DNA of 64,000 bases, from assembly GCF_018143015.1 (NCBI RefSeq), contig NC_054751.1, positions 28,316,783-28,380,782 of the forward strand, given 5' to 3'. The notes beneath the pieces were generated by a model. That model was not told where the DNA came from. It searched no databases and saw only the letters and a list, made by a program, of their open reading frames with translations. The position numbers and the translations under genes were made by a program. Source of the stretch: Lytechinus variegatus (taxonomy: Eukaryota > Echinodermata > Echinoidea > Temnopleuroida > Toxopneustidae). Shown here piece after piece: positions 49,600-60,814 of the stretch. The number at the start of each line of letters is the position of its first letter. The stretch's first letter is position 1.

Positions 49600-49840
49600 T
49601 GTGTATGTGGGTGTGTGGTTGCGAGTGCGACAGTTGATGCGTGTGTGTGTGTGAGGGTGTGTGTAAATGTGTGTGTGTGTGTGTGTGTGACAGAGTAGTA
49701 TAGGGTGACCACTAGTGTTTGTGAGATAACGTAGATGTGTGGGTGTGTGAGAGAATGTGCGTGTGACAGAGTAGTTAGGGTGAGCACTAGTGTGTGGGTG
49801 AACGTGGGTGGGTGTGGGTGTGTGAAGGTGGGTGTGGATG
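49600..49840 (+). repeat. GT-rich minisatellite
   Basis: (GT)n runs are mixed with a longer duplicated unit: GACAGAGTAG followed by TAGGGTGA and CACTAGTG occurs near 49688 and again near 49766, a period of roughly 80 bp. Frames across it are artefacts. Confidence 0.85.
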
Positions 49841-50303
49841 TCGATGTATTCATTTACGATTAAATTAGAATAAAAAGATACGATAATTGGGTGCGTTTAT
49901 GCGTGTGGATCGGGGTGGGTACGGGTGTGTGCCAGTATCTAATCCACATGGAATCATTCGCAGTGTGTGAGGGGGAGTACTGTTTACATCATTTGAATAC
50001 CTGTTGACCTCGTCTTTCACAATAGCCACGTGTCTTCAGTCGCAACGGGGAAGGATTCAAGAACGCAGTAAATGAATTTTAAAAAGGGTCTTTGTCGAAA
50101 ATTGGTGAACCGAGACAGCAGAGCGTCCCAAGATTCGGAGTTGAAGAAGAATTATAAAGACGTCGTCTGGGCAGAGTCATGGACAAAACTGTTGTTTTGA
50201 TTCATCCATTTCCAACAGAGGCGTCTTTGCCATGAAGGACTTTTGACAATACATTCACTACGTTCCAGAAATCGTCTCCGTAGTGGTTGCGAAAATTATT
50301 ACC

Positions 50304-50904
50304 TTACAGGGGGATGAAACCTTTGGAACAATATAGCTTGTGTAAAAACAAAAAAAATAAAAGAAACAGATCAACGAAAGTTTGAGAAAATCGGACAAAT
50401 AAAGAAAAAGTTATTCTCATTTTAATATTGCGATCGCTAATGCTATAGAGATCTTCACATTGGCAATTAATGCGACAAAGATGTGTGATGCCACTTGTGA
50501 ACAATTACTCTCCCCATTACTTTAGTATAAAATTCACTTAAACTGCCTCATATATCATTTTTATCAGTATATCATGTGTTCTTTCTATAGGAGGGCATGT
50601 AATACAGATTTTTTAAAGAATGCATCATGGATAAAGAGTTTGTATCATCGTAAGAAAAAGCAAAAAGAGACATTTGGGGGGTATTTTATAGTCCATCAAA
50701 GGGAAGGTTGTTCACATGTGACATCACACATCCTTGCCACATTGCCAATGGGAGAATCTTAATAGCATTAGTGATTGCAATATTCAAATGCTCATAACTT
50801 TCTCATTATTTGTCCGATTTTGCTCAAACTTTCTTTCATCTTATTCCTTGATTTTTATGTTTCGACATAATCCTACTTGTTCCAAAGGTTTCATTCCCAT
50901 TTAA
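50304..50904. mobile_element. TTAA-type MITE, distinct subfamily (601 bp)
   Basis: GGGGGATGAAACCTTTGGAAC on the left faces GTTCCAAAGGTTTCATTCCC on the right. The outer bases are TTAC and TTAA, so a TTAA duplication with one mutation fits. The right arm (CATAACTTTCTCATTATTTG, then TCCGATTTTG) resembles that of the 8910-9512 element, and the length is almost the same, so the two are probably related subfamilies. No transposase is present. Confidence 0.7.
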
Positions 50905-51740
50905 CGTCATAGTCTTCGCGTATTAATTACAGTGAGAATTAATTCTTACTTTTACTCCGATAAACCAGAATAACAAGGGATCGTCCTACAAATTATCTGT
51001 GATGTGAAAGTTTAATCATCTTCAATTCGTCTTTCTATCAGGAAATTCTTGGCTTTGTTGAAAACTAGTGTTGAAAAAGAATGCTTCTAGGCGAAAGAAG
51101 AATAAATGCATCTTTTAGTTAAGTGATCTGTAATACATACTGAACCAAATGTTTATCTCCTTCAGTTACTATTCTCAGTTTATGTTTAAAGTTATTTAAA
51201 GTGTTTAAGTATTGAAATTGTCTGCTTGCTGAATAAAATTTCATCATATCGATAAAGATGCCTAATAAAAAAAAATGATACACTGCAATTAATATTCTTA
51301 TTTAGAATTCGTGTTTAGTTACAGTATACTGTTTAAACCCAAGGCTTATAAAATAGAATAGCCATGTGATAAAAATAAAAATAACGAGCATGCAATGTGA
51401 TAAAAAATTACACTACAAAGATGTGAATAGTTATTTACATCAAAGAACATAAACATCCAGGATTATAAGAATACACTGTTATCAATAATACTAGAAAAGA
51501 TTAAAATATACTGAAAAGGTATTTTCTACAGTACACAAAGCAGCATATTCCAGGGGGTTCATTTAGCAATAAGAGATTTTGAAAATATGATATGAAACAG
51601 TATTACTGCAGAATAATATTTCATCACACTAATGTAGCGTTGCAAGAAACATACAATCAATCGCAAATCAAACGTAATTTTGCAAGAAAGTTGAGTTGCA
51701 ATTAAAGAAATTAAAAAAAGAACTAAAAAAGGTATACATG

Positions 51741-51745
<5 letters not shown>

Positions 51746-51824
<79 letters not shown>
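51746..51824. repeat. (TA)n microsatellite
   Basis: About 39 TA units, flanked by GTATGTG on the left and CATATATG on the right. It lies about 110 bp from a tRNA-like sequence on the minus strand and may have grown from a SINE tail. Confidence 0.95.
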
Positions 51825-51830
<6 letters not shown>

Positions 51831-51931
51831 TGTATATATATTGTGAAAGAAATGGATGAAGAGAACAATGGTAGGAGGAGCTTAAATCAAGGTTTCAGTG
51901 AGCTATATACCCTTTGGTGATGCCGAAAAAT

Positions 51932-52002
51932 GTCTCTGCCGGAAATCGAACCCGGGCCCCCAGCTTTGAACGCTGGTGCCTTAACCACTAGACCACAGAG
52001 CC
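51932..52002 (-). tRNA. 71-nt tRNA-like cloverleaf, anticodon UCA; SINE head or tRNA pseudogene
   Basis: On the minus strand the sequence folds as a full cloverleaf. The acceptor is GGCTCTG with CAGAGAC (one mismatch). The D stem is GTCT with AGGC around AGTGGTTA. The anticodon stem is CCAGC with GCTGG and loop GTTCAAA. The T arm is CCGGG-TTCGATT-TCCGG. The loop places UCA as anticodon, which would read UGA, but the molecule lacks the long variable arm of tRNA-Sec. The body resembles tRNA-Glu (GGTCTAGTGGTTAAG). About 80 nt downstream on the same strand comes a (TA)n tract, as in SINE tails. I favour a SINE head or tRNA-derived repeat over a working gene. Confidence 0.6.
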
Positions 52003-52260
52003 GGGTTAGTGGCAAGGCGACCCCGATCCGATTGACCGTCAGATAGACAGATTTTCGACACTATACCAATTATAATTTCCTTTGTCGGGTGAAGGTGGGT
52101 TTTGAACAATGGCAAGCCGCCATGCCTCAGCTGGATCAAAGCTATTGCTTTGATACAGTACACGTATGGGAGAAAGTATACAAATGTGTGAAGTGTCATG
52201 TACAGCAGCTTTGGCAACTCTTTTACTTATATAACTTCACACACATGATAATGAATAGTT

Positions 52261-54932
52261 TTACTCTGATGGGATTGCATTATTGCTCCTTAGATTTACG
52301 GTCAGCATCTTGATCAGTGTTTGCCAGAAGTACTCTTGAAACCTTTCATCCTCTTCCCAACCAAGGTATGGTTGACGAACACTAAGATACAGCCTCACCA
52401 AGAATGGAAGCTCGTCTCCCGGAATATCCTCCAAAAAGACCACCACTACGCTCTCTAGCTGAGAGTCATTGACCTGATCAGCAGCGATCCGAAACTTGAT
52501 AACAAACCAGTTGTCCTGGATAGCAGCTCTACTGACTAAAATAATTGTCTTGTAGCTATTTTCTACAGCGTAATCAACGGCTTCGTTGTAATGCATACCC
52601 AGAGGAAGATCATTATCGCCGAAGATATTTCTGTTATGATCAGGAAGCATTTCTTCTAAGACTGGACGGAGGCGATCTCTTACCCACGCTTCGTCCTCTT
52701 CTGCAAACATCACGTTTAAATGAAATTCATACTGATCAAAGTCTCGAGCATCCTGGATCTGCCGATATCCAATGACTGCCAGTTTCATGAGGAATAACTT
52801 ATATTTCAAAAACCATCGATAGCGATATGCAAAGGCCAAAACCATGAATATCCAAATTGTTACGATAGGTAGAGAGCAGTAAAGACCGATGTCTTGGACA
52901 CACAATTCGGCTGGTTTAAATGACATCAATGGCTTTTCTTTGAGCTCTTCAAGAGAAGCAGGGGAACACCTAGTGTCATTTTCATTCAAAACTATGATGG
53001 ACCCGGACAGCCAGACCGGAAGCCATTTTATATCACACGTACATACAACCTCATTTTTCGAAATATCTATTGAATATAGATGATCAAATAGGGGCGCAAA
53101 GGTACTACGATTAAATCCACTCAATCGATTTCCTTGGAGAGTCAAATTTCGAAGATTTGATGAATTCACAAAGAGATCACCATCAAGATATCTCAGTATG
53201 TTTTCCTCCAGGTGGATCATCGCTAGCTCTCCGGTATTTTCAAACAATCTACTTGGAAGCTCATGCAAGTTATTACCCTGAAGATGTAAATTCTTAAGAC
53301 GTTGAAGACCTTCCAATGCCTTTGATTCAAGATAAGAGAGTTCACAATAGCTTAGATCCAATATTTGAAGATACTGCAGATCTGTGAATAATCCAGCTTT
53401 CAGATATTTTAGTGGGTTTTTCTTCACATCAAGTAGTTTTAGTTTCCTTAAACCTTGGAACACGGAAACAAAGCTTCCATCAATGCTATACCTAAGGTCC
53501 CAAAGATCGTTATTTTCCAAGTAAACATTTTCAAGAAATAATTTACTGCGATTAAAGAGCATTCCCAATTCACTCAAATAAATGGAGAAGTATTCTTCAC
53601 AATCATTTGAAATGAAACTTTGTAGGTTGGGAGCATAAATCGTAAATCTAAACTTGTCTGAGATAAATCTAAACTCTGGAGGCTCCATAAACCTGTGGAC
53701 GGGGCGATGAACACCTGTTCTAAATATGTATTACCCTTCAAATCCAAAATTTTTAAACTATTCAACCCTTCAAAAGATTTTAAATGAATACTATGCAGAG
53801 AGTTAAATGCGAGGTACAGTTCTTGAAGATCAATGTCCCATGTCACATTACCGTTGTAATCATTTATGTAATAAATCCGATTGAAATTCAGATGAAGTAC
53901 ACGCAATCCTTTCATTTTTGTAAAATCTTCGGGATGTATTTCTTTAATTTGACAATAATCAAGAATAAGGGTATGGACAAGCGGAAGTTCTAGGAATCCA
54001 CTATTTGTGATGTTACGGAAACTGTTGTGACTAAGATCAAGGATCTGAAGCTCCTTGTTTTGCAGAGGTTCAAAATAGCTTTGATCAATTTCCTCGATGC
54101 GGCTATCTTGTAAAAAAAGCTCCTCGATTTTTGAGTTGGCAATGCCTGTGAAGAATGGCTTCCATTGTTCTACGGAGACCATAATAGAGCTGAAAGAGAA
54201 TATCCTGGAGTGCAGTGAAGCAATAGTGCATGGTTCAGTCACCGAGGTAGGTATCAATTTCTGCTTGATAGACAGTGAATTTATCTCACAGTTAATGGCT
54301 AACGTGTCATTTGTAATATTCGCAATCCATGTGTTCTCCAAATTTATGTCCAGTTCAGGAGTCTTAGAACTACAGCTACTGAGGTTTATTCTGGATATAA
54401 AAGTTAAACCAAGGTTTAGTGTCCTCAGTTTAGGAAGCCAACTTAAAATGTCATTTGGGATGAATTCTAAGGCCATATTCTTATAGAAGCTTAAACTAAC
54501 CAGTGTCTTTGATTTTTTGAACATGTCGGATCTTACCGTTCGTAGATCATTATTTCCTAGGTCTAGCATTTCAAGGTTCGGTATGGCGTAAAAACACCCA
54601 ATAGACATTTGTCTCAAATGATTAGAGTATAACGATAGAATTCTGAGACGACGGTAAGGACTGAACGAGGAGTTTGAGAGGTATCGGATATGATTAAATG
54701 ATAGGTCGAGGTCTTCCACATCAGGAATAAGGTCTTGTGGGACATCCTGGAGACCAAGACCAGCGCATGAGATATTCTTCATAGAAGAACCCAGTGAACA
54801 ATTGACAGATGTGACGCCTGGATGGTCTGAGCGGTTGCCTCCCGATGTTTCATATTGGTAAGGCACGTCTGCGAACGCCCAGACTGCCATGGACAGCACT
54901 GGTAAGAGCCTCGTCAACCCCGATCCACCCAT
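52261..54932 (-). pseudogene. Toll-like receptor, single exon, complete in domains but frame-shifted once
   Basis: The ATG at 54932 (A at -3, G at +4) opens a signal peptide (MGGSGLTRLLPVLSMAVWAF), an N-terminal cysteine cap (NCSLGSSMKNISC) and many LRRs (LDLSFNHIRYLSNSSF, LDLGNNDLRTV, LDLSHNSFRNI). This frame ends at 53574. From about 53690 to 52261 the sequence continues in another frame: more LRRs (LDLSYCELSYL), one C-terminal cap (CTCDIKWLP), a membrane segment (LPIVTIWIFMVLAFAYRY), and a TIR domain of about 150 residues. The frames meet in the repeat around 53620-53680 (SLDLSQTSLDLRF / FRFISDKFRFTIYAPNLQSF), so one indel splits an otherwise whole receptor of about 885 residues. TIR box 1 is unusual (FHLNVMF), box 2 keeps a proline (NDLPLG), and box 3 keeps FW. 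TLRs sense microbial or endogenous ligands at membranes and signal through TIR adaptors. Sea urchins carry hundreds, often single-exon and many as pseudogenes. A sequencing error is the main alternative. Confidence 0.88.
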
Positions 54933-56739
54933 ATTGTGAAAGGCAATCTAGAATGAACAAATGTATTTTATTCAACGGTTTATGGAAAGCTTTTCTTTAC
55001 CATAAAAAGGAAAGAATTTTATCTCTTCATCATGTTCACGAGACGGCGAACAATGAACAAAAAATAAGATTTAAAAAAAAGATTAATGCAGATTAATTGC
55101 AGGCAAGACGGATGCGAATCACTAAACCCTGGCTGCAGTAAAATAATTAAAAGAAACGTTTTTATAACGCAATATGGGACTTTTCAATTTACCATTAAAA
55201 AAATAAATAGAAATTGTGTGTTAGCTATCATAGCTCTATAATTTAATAGAGAAATGATTTTCAGTGAATGGAACCAGCAGTTGTTAGTCCAAAGATATTT
55301 GAAAAAAAGAACGTCGGAATTTCACGCGAGAAATGGTGTGATTGAATTATTGAATATATCTATGTTATCTATAAAAGGTAGCCCTTATCGGATGAACTTC
55401 CTCAGGGTGTAGATGCGGCTAATTCATCAATACTTTGATATAAAAATGGCTACGATTAACGAGTGAATGTTACCTTTCTGTATTACCGAAGAGGGAAAGA
55501 CTCCGATCGAATCGTACTGCAAGTCAGATAAAATATTGAAGTGAAGTACTAGTATTCGTAATTTTTCTTTTGGTCAGAATTGATTGTTCCTGAGTGATCA
55601 GATCTCGCACGTAAATGAAACAACATCACATCAGAATGACAAGTTTGAGTATACAGGGGATGGACTTTAAATGTCTTGATAATAATACTTCGTCTGGTAA
55701 ACCGAGGTCCATAAGGTAGGCCACCCCTCTGTATCGAAGCAAAATGATATCTTTTAATTGGGTAATATATATATATATATAAAAACCTCCTCCCTCAGTC
55801 GAAAGTCTTTTGATTAATCAATTAATAATAATCAATCATAATCTTGTAATCACATCCACTCTCATTACTAATTTTAGACCTAATCGAGACAAATTCAAAT
55901 CTTCTTTCACCATTGTACCAATTAGCCTTTCAAGACGATTATAAATGGGCAAAGCCATCCGCCATGTGGTTTCGTGTTTTTTCTCCTTCTTTTAGTTATA
56001 TATTTTTTTAGATATCTAATAATCCAAAACTAAAACAGTATCAACTTTTTATCACGTCAAAACGAGGTAAATAATGGTCCTGAACTGTTTCTGGTCGACA
56101 ATAAATTGCTTTCATAATACTGTGTTGCTGCAAAAGATAAATACAAATAAAGACAAATTGACTACCATCTATCAATGGCTGATTGGTTTTATTTGAGATA
56201 TTTATTAATTTCAGTTCAATTATAATGATTATTAATATGATGAAAGTGGAGACGTTAACTTTCGATTTATGAAAGTTATGGTATTATAATGACTAAACTG
56301 ATATCATAAGATTTTTAAAGAAAACAAAAGCGAAGAATTTCAAACTGTCATTGATCTTGTTGTAACTATATATGTGACAAAAAAACACTCAACAGTTTCT
56401 AACTATTCATTTACAGAGCGGTTTCGATTCGAATGTGAAGGTCCTATCGAGGAATATTTCTCAGCAAATCACTTTTTTTGCCTTTCGAAAGGATATCAGC
56501 TCTTAACTAAATTATTCTGTGTATGCATTACAACTCCATATTATAATCTTATTGTATGCATAGAAATCAAATCTTGAATATGGCAATTTGAATATTTTGA
56601 TCAGCAATGGATTGTTTGCTCCTTTTGAATGGGGGAATGAGTGGTCATGTTTTCAAACAATTCCGAACCTTGTTATTTCTGTAGTGTGAATATAATTTCA
56701 AATTCGGCCTGAGTGCATCTAGATAGTCATGAATGAACA

Positions 56740-57000
56740 TATTCAATTCAATTCAATCATGGCTTATTTCGTATAAAAACAATACATGTTACAAAGCCAG
56801 AAGGCTAAAATTAACATGTTTACAAAAAAACGTTCACAAGTCATGGATAAAAGCAAACAATTACAATTTACAATGTAAATAGAAAATAAATTAATTTTAA
56901 AGAGCAAGTGTACATAAAAATTCATTAAATATAATAAAATAGAACAAAAAAGAAATACAATATTAAAAAGTGATGAATATTAGACAATTAAAAATTCAAA
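56740..57000 (-). mobile_element. Possible LINE 3' end, minus strand
   Basis: The plus strand starts TTCAATTCAATTCAATCATGG and runs into TTATTTCGTATAAAAAC and GTTACAAAGCCAGAAGGC. Read in reverse it ends in a (TTGAA)n-like tail, as at LINE 3' ends. No coding portion is recognised. Confidence 0.35.
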
Positions 57001-57361
57001 TATCAATTGGATTGAAATGGAGACTAAAACAATAGCAAAAATTTGAGTTGATTTCAAGGGTATGAAAATAAAAATTTATTTAGAAATAATATTAAATTGG
57101 AAAATAAAAATAATTAATTCTTCGTTAGGTGTGCCACTTCATATTAGAGTTTGATTAAACGCAAGACTAGAAGCCAAAACTACTTCAAAGACAGTACGTT
57201 AGATCATCAGATATTCATTTCCACAATTTTGTGCAATATTTAGGAGGATGAGTGTGCGTGAGCTTCAGGAGCTATGATAATCGAAGAGAGGGGGGACACT
57301 TCATTATAATATGGCCTTCTTGAAGCCCGTCAGATGAGGAAAAGGAGAATCAAAAGTTGTC

Positions 57362-57524
57362 TTGGGTCGGTGTCATCTTGAGAAGTGTTTGTGTAACCTT
57401 TCCGTCTGGGACCGACCTGTAACGTCACTATCCGAAAGACGTGACAAGGCAGGGCTCGAACCTCGGACCTCTGCATCAGTAACTACCAACTTACATTGGA
57501 TTACAGGCACACGCCACAACGCCC
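57362..57524 (-). mobile_element. tRNA-derived SINE
   Basis: On the minus strand the head starts GGGCGTTGTGGCGTGTGCCT and carries the B box AGGTTCGAGCCCTGCC. The body reads GTCACGTCTTTCGGATAGTG and ACAGGTCGGTCCCAGACGG. The fragment at 25455-25590 is the same family. Just outside its head, a 23-bp unit TTTGGGTGTGTGAGAGATA is tandemly duplicated (57526-57568). Confidence 0.72.
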
Positions 57525-57899
57525 AGTTTGGGTGTGTGAGAGATATAGTTTGGGTGTGTGAGAGATAGTATCGTATGAGAATATGATTTCGTTTCATTGT
57601 ATGATGAAAAATGCAATGCGGGGTTCGTCGATATCATGTTCAAGCTGGTTTTACAGCAGATCATCCATGATGATGAATTATTATAATTAGAAGGTTTACA
57701 TCAAGGATCGGGGCGTACTTTTTTTTAAGAATACAATTACATCTCTAAGCATTTCATTCGATTATTATTTGCTACAGTTCTTATTAAACATTTTTGTAGA
57801 CTGCTGAATACGAAATGTAGATTTGTAAATTCTGTCGTAATCTTTTAGTGTGTTTCTTTAATTGATTTTGGATGGAATCCCTAAAAAAAATGTTGAAAT

Positions 57900-58030
57900 A
57901 AAATGACCATGCGTGGGTATGGGCTTGTGTGGGTTCGGGTATGGGTGTGTGTTAGTAAAATACTAATGTTAATAAGCGGGTTTATCATATGGTGTTTGGA
58001 GTTAGGATGGGAATTTGTGTGTATGTGTGC
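57900..58030 (+). repeat. GT/GGGT-rich low-complexity stretch
   Basis: GCGTGGGTATGGGCTTGTGTGG and similar words recur, without a fixed period. Confidence 0.6.
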
Positions 58031-59780
58031 GAACGAGAAGGTGGGTATATGAGAAGGCATTTTCGTTATCTTCTAATTTCATATCCATATTGGTAAATAC
58101 AAGGCGAAGGCGAATATTCCAGGTTGTCGCGACGAACGGCACGACATATTGGAAAATGAAAGTGGCTCATTTTTCATATAAACACACGTTTAAAAGCTTT
58201 AAAGTTTCAATTTATTCAAAAATTCGTGTGTGTGTGTTCTGCTGATCCATTCCTGTGCTGATCATGGGTTTGCGTTTTCCATAGCTGCATGTTTAATAAA
58301 GACTACATACATTAGCTGTTATCATGTCGGTTGAGTCTTGGGTGATTTTTTTTCAGTTATACGTATGCATGTTGATCTACCTCCAATTTAAAATAATTAT
58401 GATCATACTTCGACAGCCTACATGCAGTTTATCATTACTTCAAAATGGTGAATGGAGTTAAGCACCCCGCAGCCACGCATCCAATCAGGCCGAAGCCTAG
58501 TAGATGAGAGTTTGAACCAACTCCCGGCGGAATAATTGGAATGGTTGTAATTGATGTGCAGCTAGTAACACGGGAAGTATTCGAAGTTCGGCTTGTCTTT
58601 AACCCTTTCGCTGCACCCACCCTGTAAACTAACCGCGAGTTAGGTTTGCGAGTAGTAGCGACATGATGAACTGTGACATTTTGAGTGTGGCGTACACTCC
58701 TCCCGTCTAGTCCCACACGCAGTAGACGGTGAACGCATTCGCATTCTCAAATGCCGATGCAGTGACTAACTTTGAGGTCGCATAAGTTTGTATACATCTT
58801 CGGTTGTTTAATGTTTTGTTTTATTCGCTTGCCTTTTTTTCTATCATCAGGACGGCAAATGTTGGATCAATGATTTACCTTGGAGGAATCTAGAATTCTA
58901 GGAGAGATCTATATCCAGGCGACTTGTTCTTATCGCTTCATCATCTCGAGTCTTTGGAAGATGTAACCTATGATAGCAAAGTTATTCGGCCAAGTATGTA
59001 TCTTAGATGATGCTGATGTTCAAGCGTGCATCAATCACTCCTTGGTGAAATTAACGAGTCGTGAGGAATTTTCCCGCATCGTCTGCTATTGCTCTTTTCC
59101 AGTCATTAACTCGGAGCAGACGACAAACGAAGCACCAATTTTCGTTTTAACCAAGCGCGGGAATCTTTGGGAGACGAGCCGCTGTTGACAGTTGTTTTTA
59201 CGAAGGTTAGATATGAATGGTATATAAAATCGATTTGACAGGATAAACATCCTCCCATCACAAAATTCTTCAATTTTCTCAGAGGTTGTTGGTTTATGAC
59301 TTGCATTTTTTTAATAGCGATGCTTCGAGTGAATCGAGTCACGTCGGGCTCGCAGAAGATATTGTCATCTAATATTTCATATGATACTATGTCTCAAATT
59401 TTATGCGTTATAAACTACTGTTAGGTATAATAGGCGCCACGTTTCACCCGTATTTTACCGAATTCATTGATTATTATTAACTGATTATTGTTAGATAATT
59501 ATATTTTGGTACCTTTTTTTCTTGTTTATGTTCATTTGGTTTCTTTGCTGCTTGTGTTTATGAGAAATAGGTCGTCATGATATCAAAATTGAAATTCTTC
59601 ACATCACGTTTTATACAATTTTTATGCCATGCATTTAGTTTATTATACATAATTTGATAACATATTGATGTTAATTTAGGTTTAACGTGTTCAACAAGAT
59701 CGGAATTTCTCTGAACATGTATATTATGATTATTTTTAGGATAAATACACCCAGCATCGGGCAAGTACGATAACCCCAAA

Positions 59781-60067
59781 ATGGGAGATTACAACTGGAG
59801 ACAGAGCGCGGCTACCAGCGATGATGACTACCGTTATTCTGGTTATGGAGGCCGGGGACAGGAGGAGGAGGAGTTGCCTCCCGTTCAGATGGTTCAGGAG
59901 GAGCCCTCAATGCTCCGGGTCGCTCTCCACTATTGCTTGACCAACGGTGGTCTCATCGTATGTCTCATCCTCTACACGTGCATGGGAGCTTGGGTGTTTC
60001 AGGCGTTGGAGGGCCCCGCCGAAGCCAATGCGGTGGAGAATCTTCGGCTTGAACGCTCCGAGTACAG
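59781..60067 (+). CDS. K2P channel gene 2, coding exon 1 (N-terminus and M1)
   Basis: The ATG at 59781 (A at -3, G at +4) gives MGDYNWRQSAATSDDDYRYSG, then an acidic stretch (QEEEELPPVQ), EEPSMLRVALHYCLTNGG and M1 (LIVCLILYTCMGAWVFQALEG). It aligns with gene 1 from MGDYN and especially from EPSMLR through M1, so the two are close paralogues in tandem on one strand, with starts 35.5 kb apart. The N-terminal cytosolic part is about 20 residues shorter than in gene 1. The exon ends GTACAG|GTAGGT in phase 2. Gene 1 has no intron at this point. The product should be a K+ leak channel at the plasma membrane, as for gene 1. Confidence 0.92.
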
Positions 60068-60586
60068 GTAGGTTGTAGCTCGACTCTACTTACTCACACG
60101 GCCAGTCACACTAGCAAGAACGACTCCAAACTGACCCGATGGTATGTCAATTGAGAGGTATGATCGGCCTGGAGTCGACTTTCGTGGTGTGACTGCGACA
60201 TAAACGTCATTTTCATGAAGAATTGTATTGGTTGAAAGTACTCTTTTTCGCATCTTAATGAGATTATAGTACAAAAGAAAAACCCAGGTCACTATAACTG
60301 CTGGGAATTAGGGTGTGAGATAATATAAAATGTGACATTGTACTTGTTGATATTAATAATATTTACACATCAGTCATTCTAGATATTTTAGAAGAATTAA
60401 AAAACAAGACTCTTTCAATATTGTAACAGAAGTCCTTTATTCAGTATGCGTTCTTGGACCGATGGGTTAACATAATTTGCGGTGTCCCGATTTCAAACAG
60501 CTGAAACAAAAATACTTTCATGATTATCTTCAATGATTCTTGATACTTTCTTGATTATCTTCTTTTTAAATCCATTTGATGTTCAG
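60068..60586 (+). other. Intron 1 of K2P gene 2 (519 bp), phase 2
   Basis: It begins GTAGGT and ends GTTCAG, splitting an arginine codon (AG|G) in the cap region after the SEY residues. Gene 1 is continuous here, so one lineage gained or lost this intron. It contains the small MITE at 60103-60195. Confidence 0.88.
60103..60195. mobile_element. Short CAGTCACAC...GTGTGACTG MITE in K2P gene 2 intron 1
   Basis: CAGTCACACTAGCAAGAACG faces CGTGGTGTGACTG, with GACTCCAAAC and CTGGAGTCGACTTTCG inside. At 93 bp it starts just 36 nt after the splice donor. A relative with the same CAGTCACA ends is at 62021-62153. Confidence 0.65.
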
Positions 60587-60783
60587 GGAGCTCCTCATCG
60601 ACAAGTTGTATAATATTTCTCATTGGGGTGAAATTGATGAGGACCAGTGGTGGAGGAGGGCAAGTAGGCACATCAAGGGGTACGAAGATCAACTGGGCGT
60701 GGTCATGGACAAGGATGAATTCAGTGCAAAGTGGAATTTCTACGGCGCCATGTTCTTTGCAACCACCATCTTGACGACGATAG
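60587..60783 (+). CDS. K2P channel gene 2, coding exon 2 (cap and pore 1 start); gene runs off the window
   Basis: The exon begins after GTTCAG and completes the split arginine: R-ELLIDKLYNISHWGEIDEDQ, then HIKGYEDQLGVV and FYGAMFFATTILTTI. It matches gene 1 residues from about 128 to 193, and an NIS glycosylation site is present. It ends in phase 1 exactly where gene 1 does, inside the filter glycine codon. The donor is ATAG|GCAAGT, a GC donor with otherwise ideal consensus; gene 1 has GTAAGT. The exon with GYG, M2, M3, pore 2 and M4 is not found before 64000, so the gene is partial here because of the window edge, not because of damage that I can see. Confidence 0.9.
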
Positions 60784-60814
60784 GCAAGTCTTTGACCCCC
60801 TATTTATCTTGTTC

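Larger units (their letters stand above)
42416..52260. other. Intergenic region between K2P gene 1 and the TLR gene
   Basis: Nearly 10 kb with no protein gene that I can support. Besides the separately listed elements, the stretches 43410-44700, 44955-46330, 46810-47540, 47840-49140 and 50905-51740 are AT-rich, with scattered short frames lacking motifs. Pentanucleotide TTTGC repeats occur near 48612. Confidence 0.55.
54933..59780. other. Intergenic region between TLR and K2P gene 2
   Basis: The TLR promoter should lie at the left end and that of K2P gene 2 at the right end, but no core promoter can be assigned. Apart from listed repeats, the stretches 55100-56740, 57600-57900 and 58260-59780 show no gene. 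The 58440-58760 part is relatively GC-rich and could be regulatory or untranslated leader. Confidence 0.5.

Noticed and set aside
51668-51920. Frames through the (TA)n tract on both strands
   Set aside because: Poly-Ile/Tyr translations of a dinucleotide repeat.
23140-58690. Shared GAACTGTGACATTT word upstream of both K2P genes (23145 and 58668) as a conserved promoter element
   Set aside because: A single word of about 14 bp with unmatched flanks; too short to distinguish from chance without a proper alignment.
58435-58716. A 93-codon minus-strand frame
   Set aside because: Composition without motifs and no supporting context. Possibly part of the K2P gene 2 upstream region.
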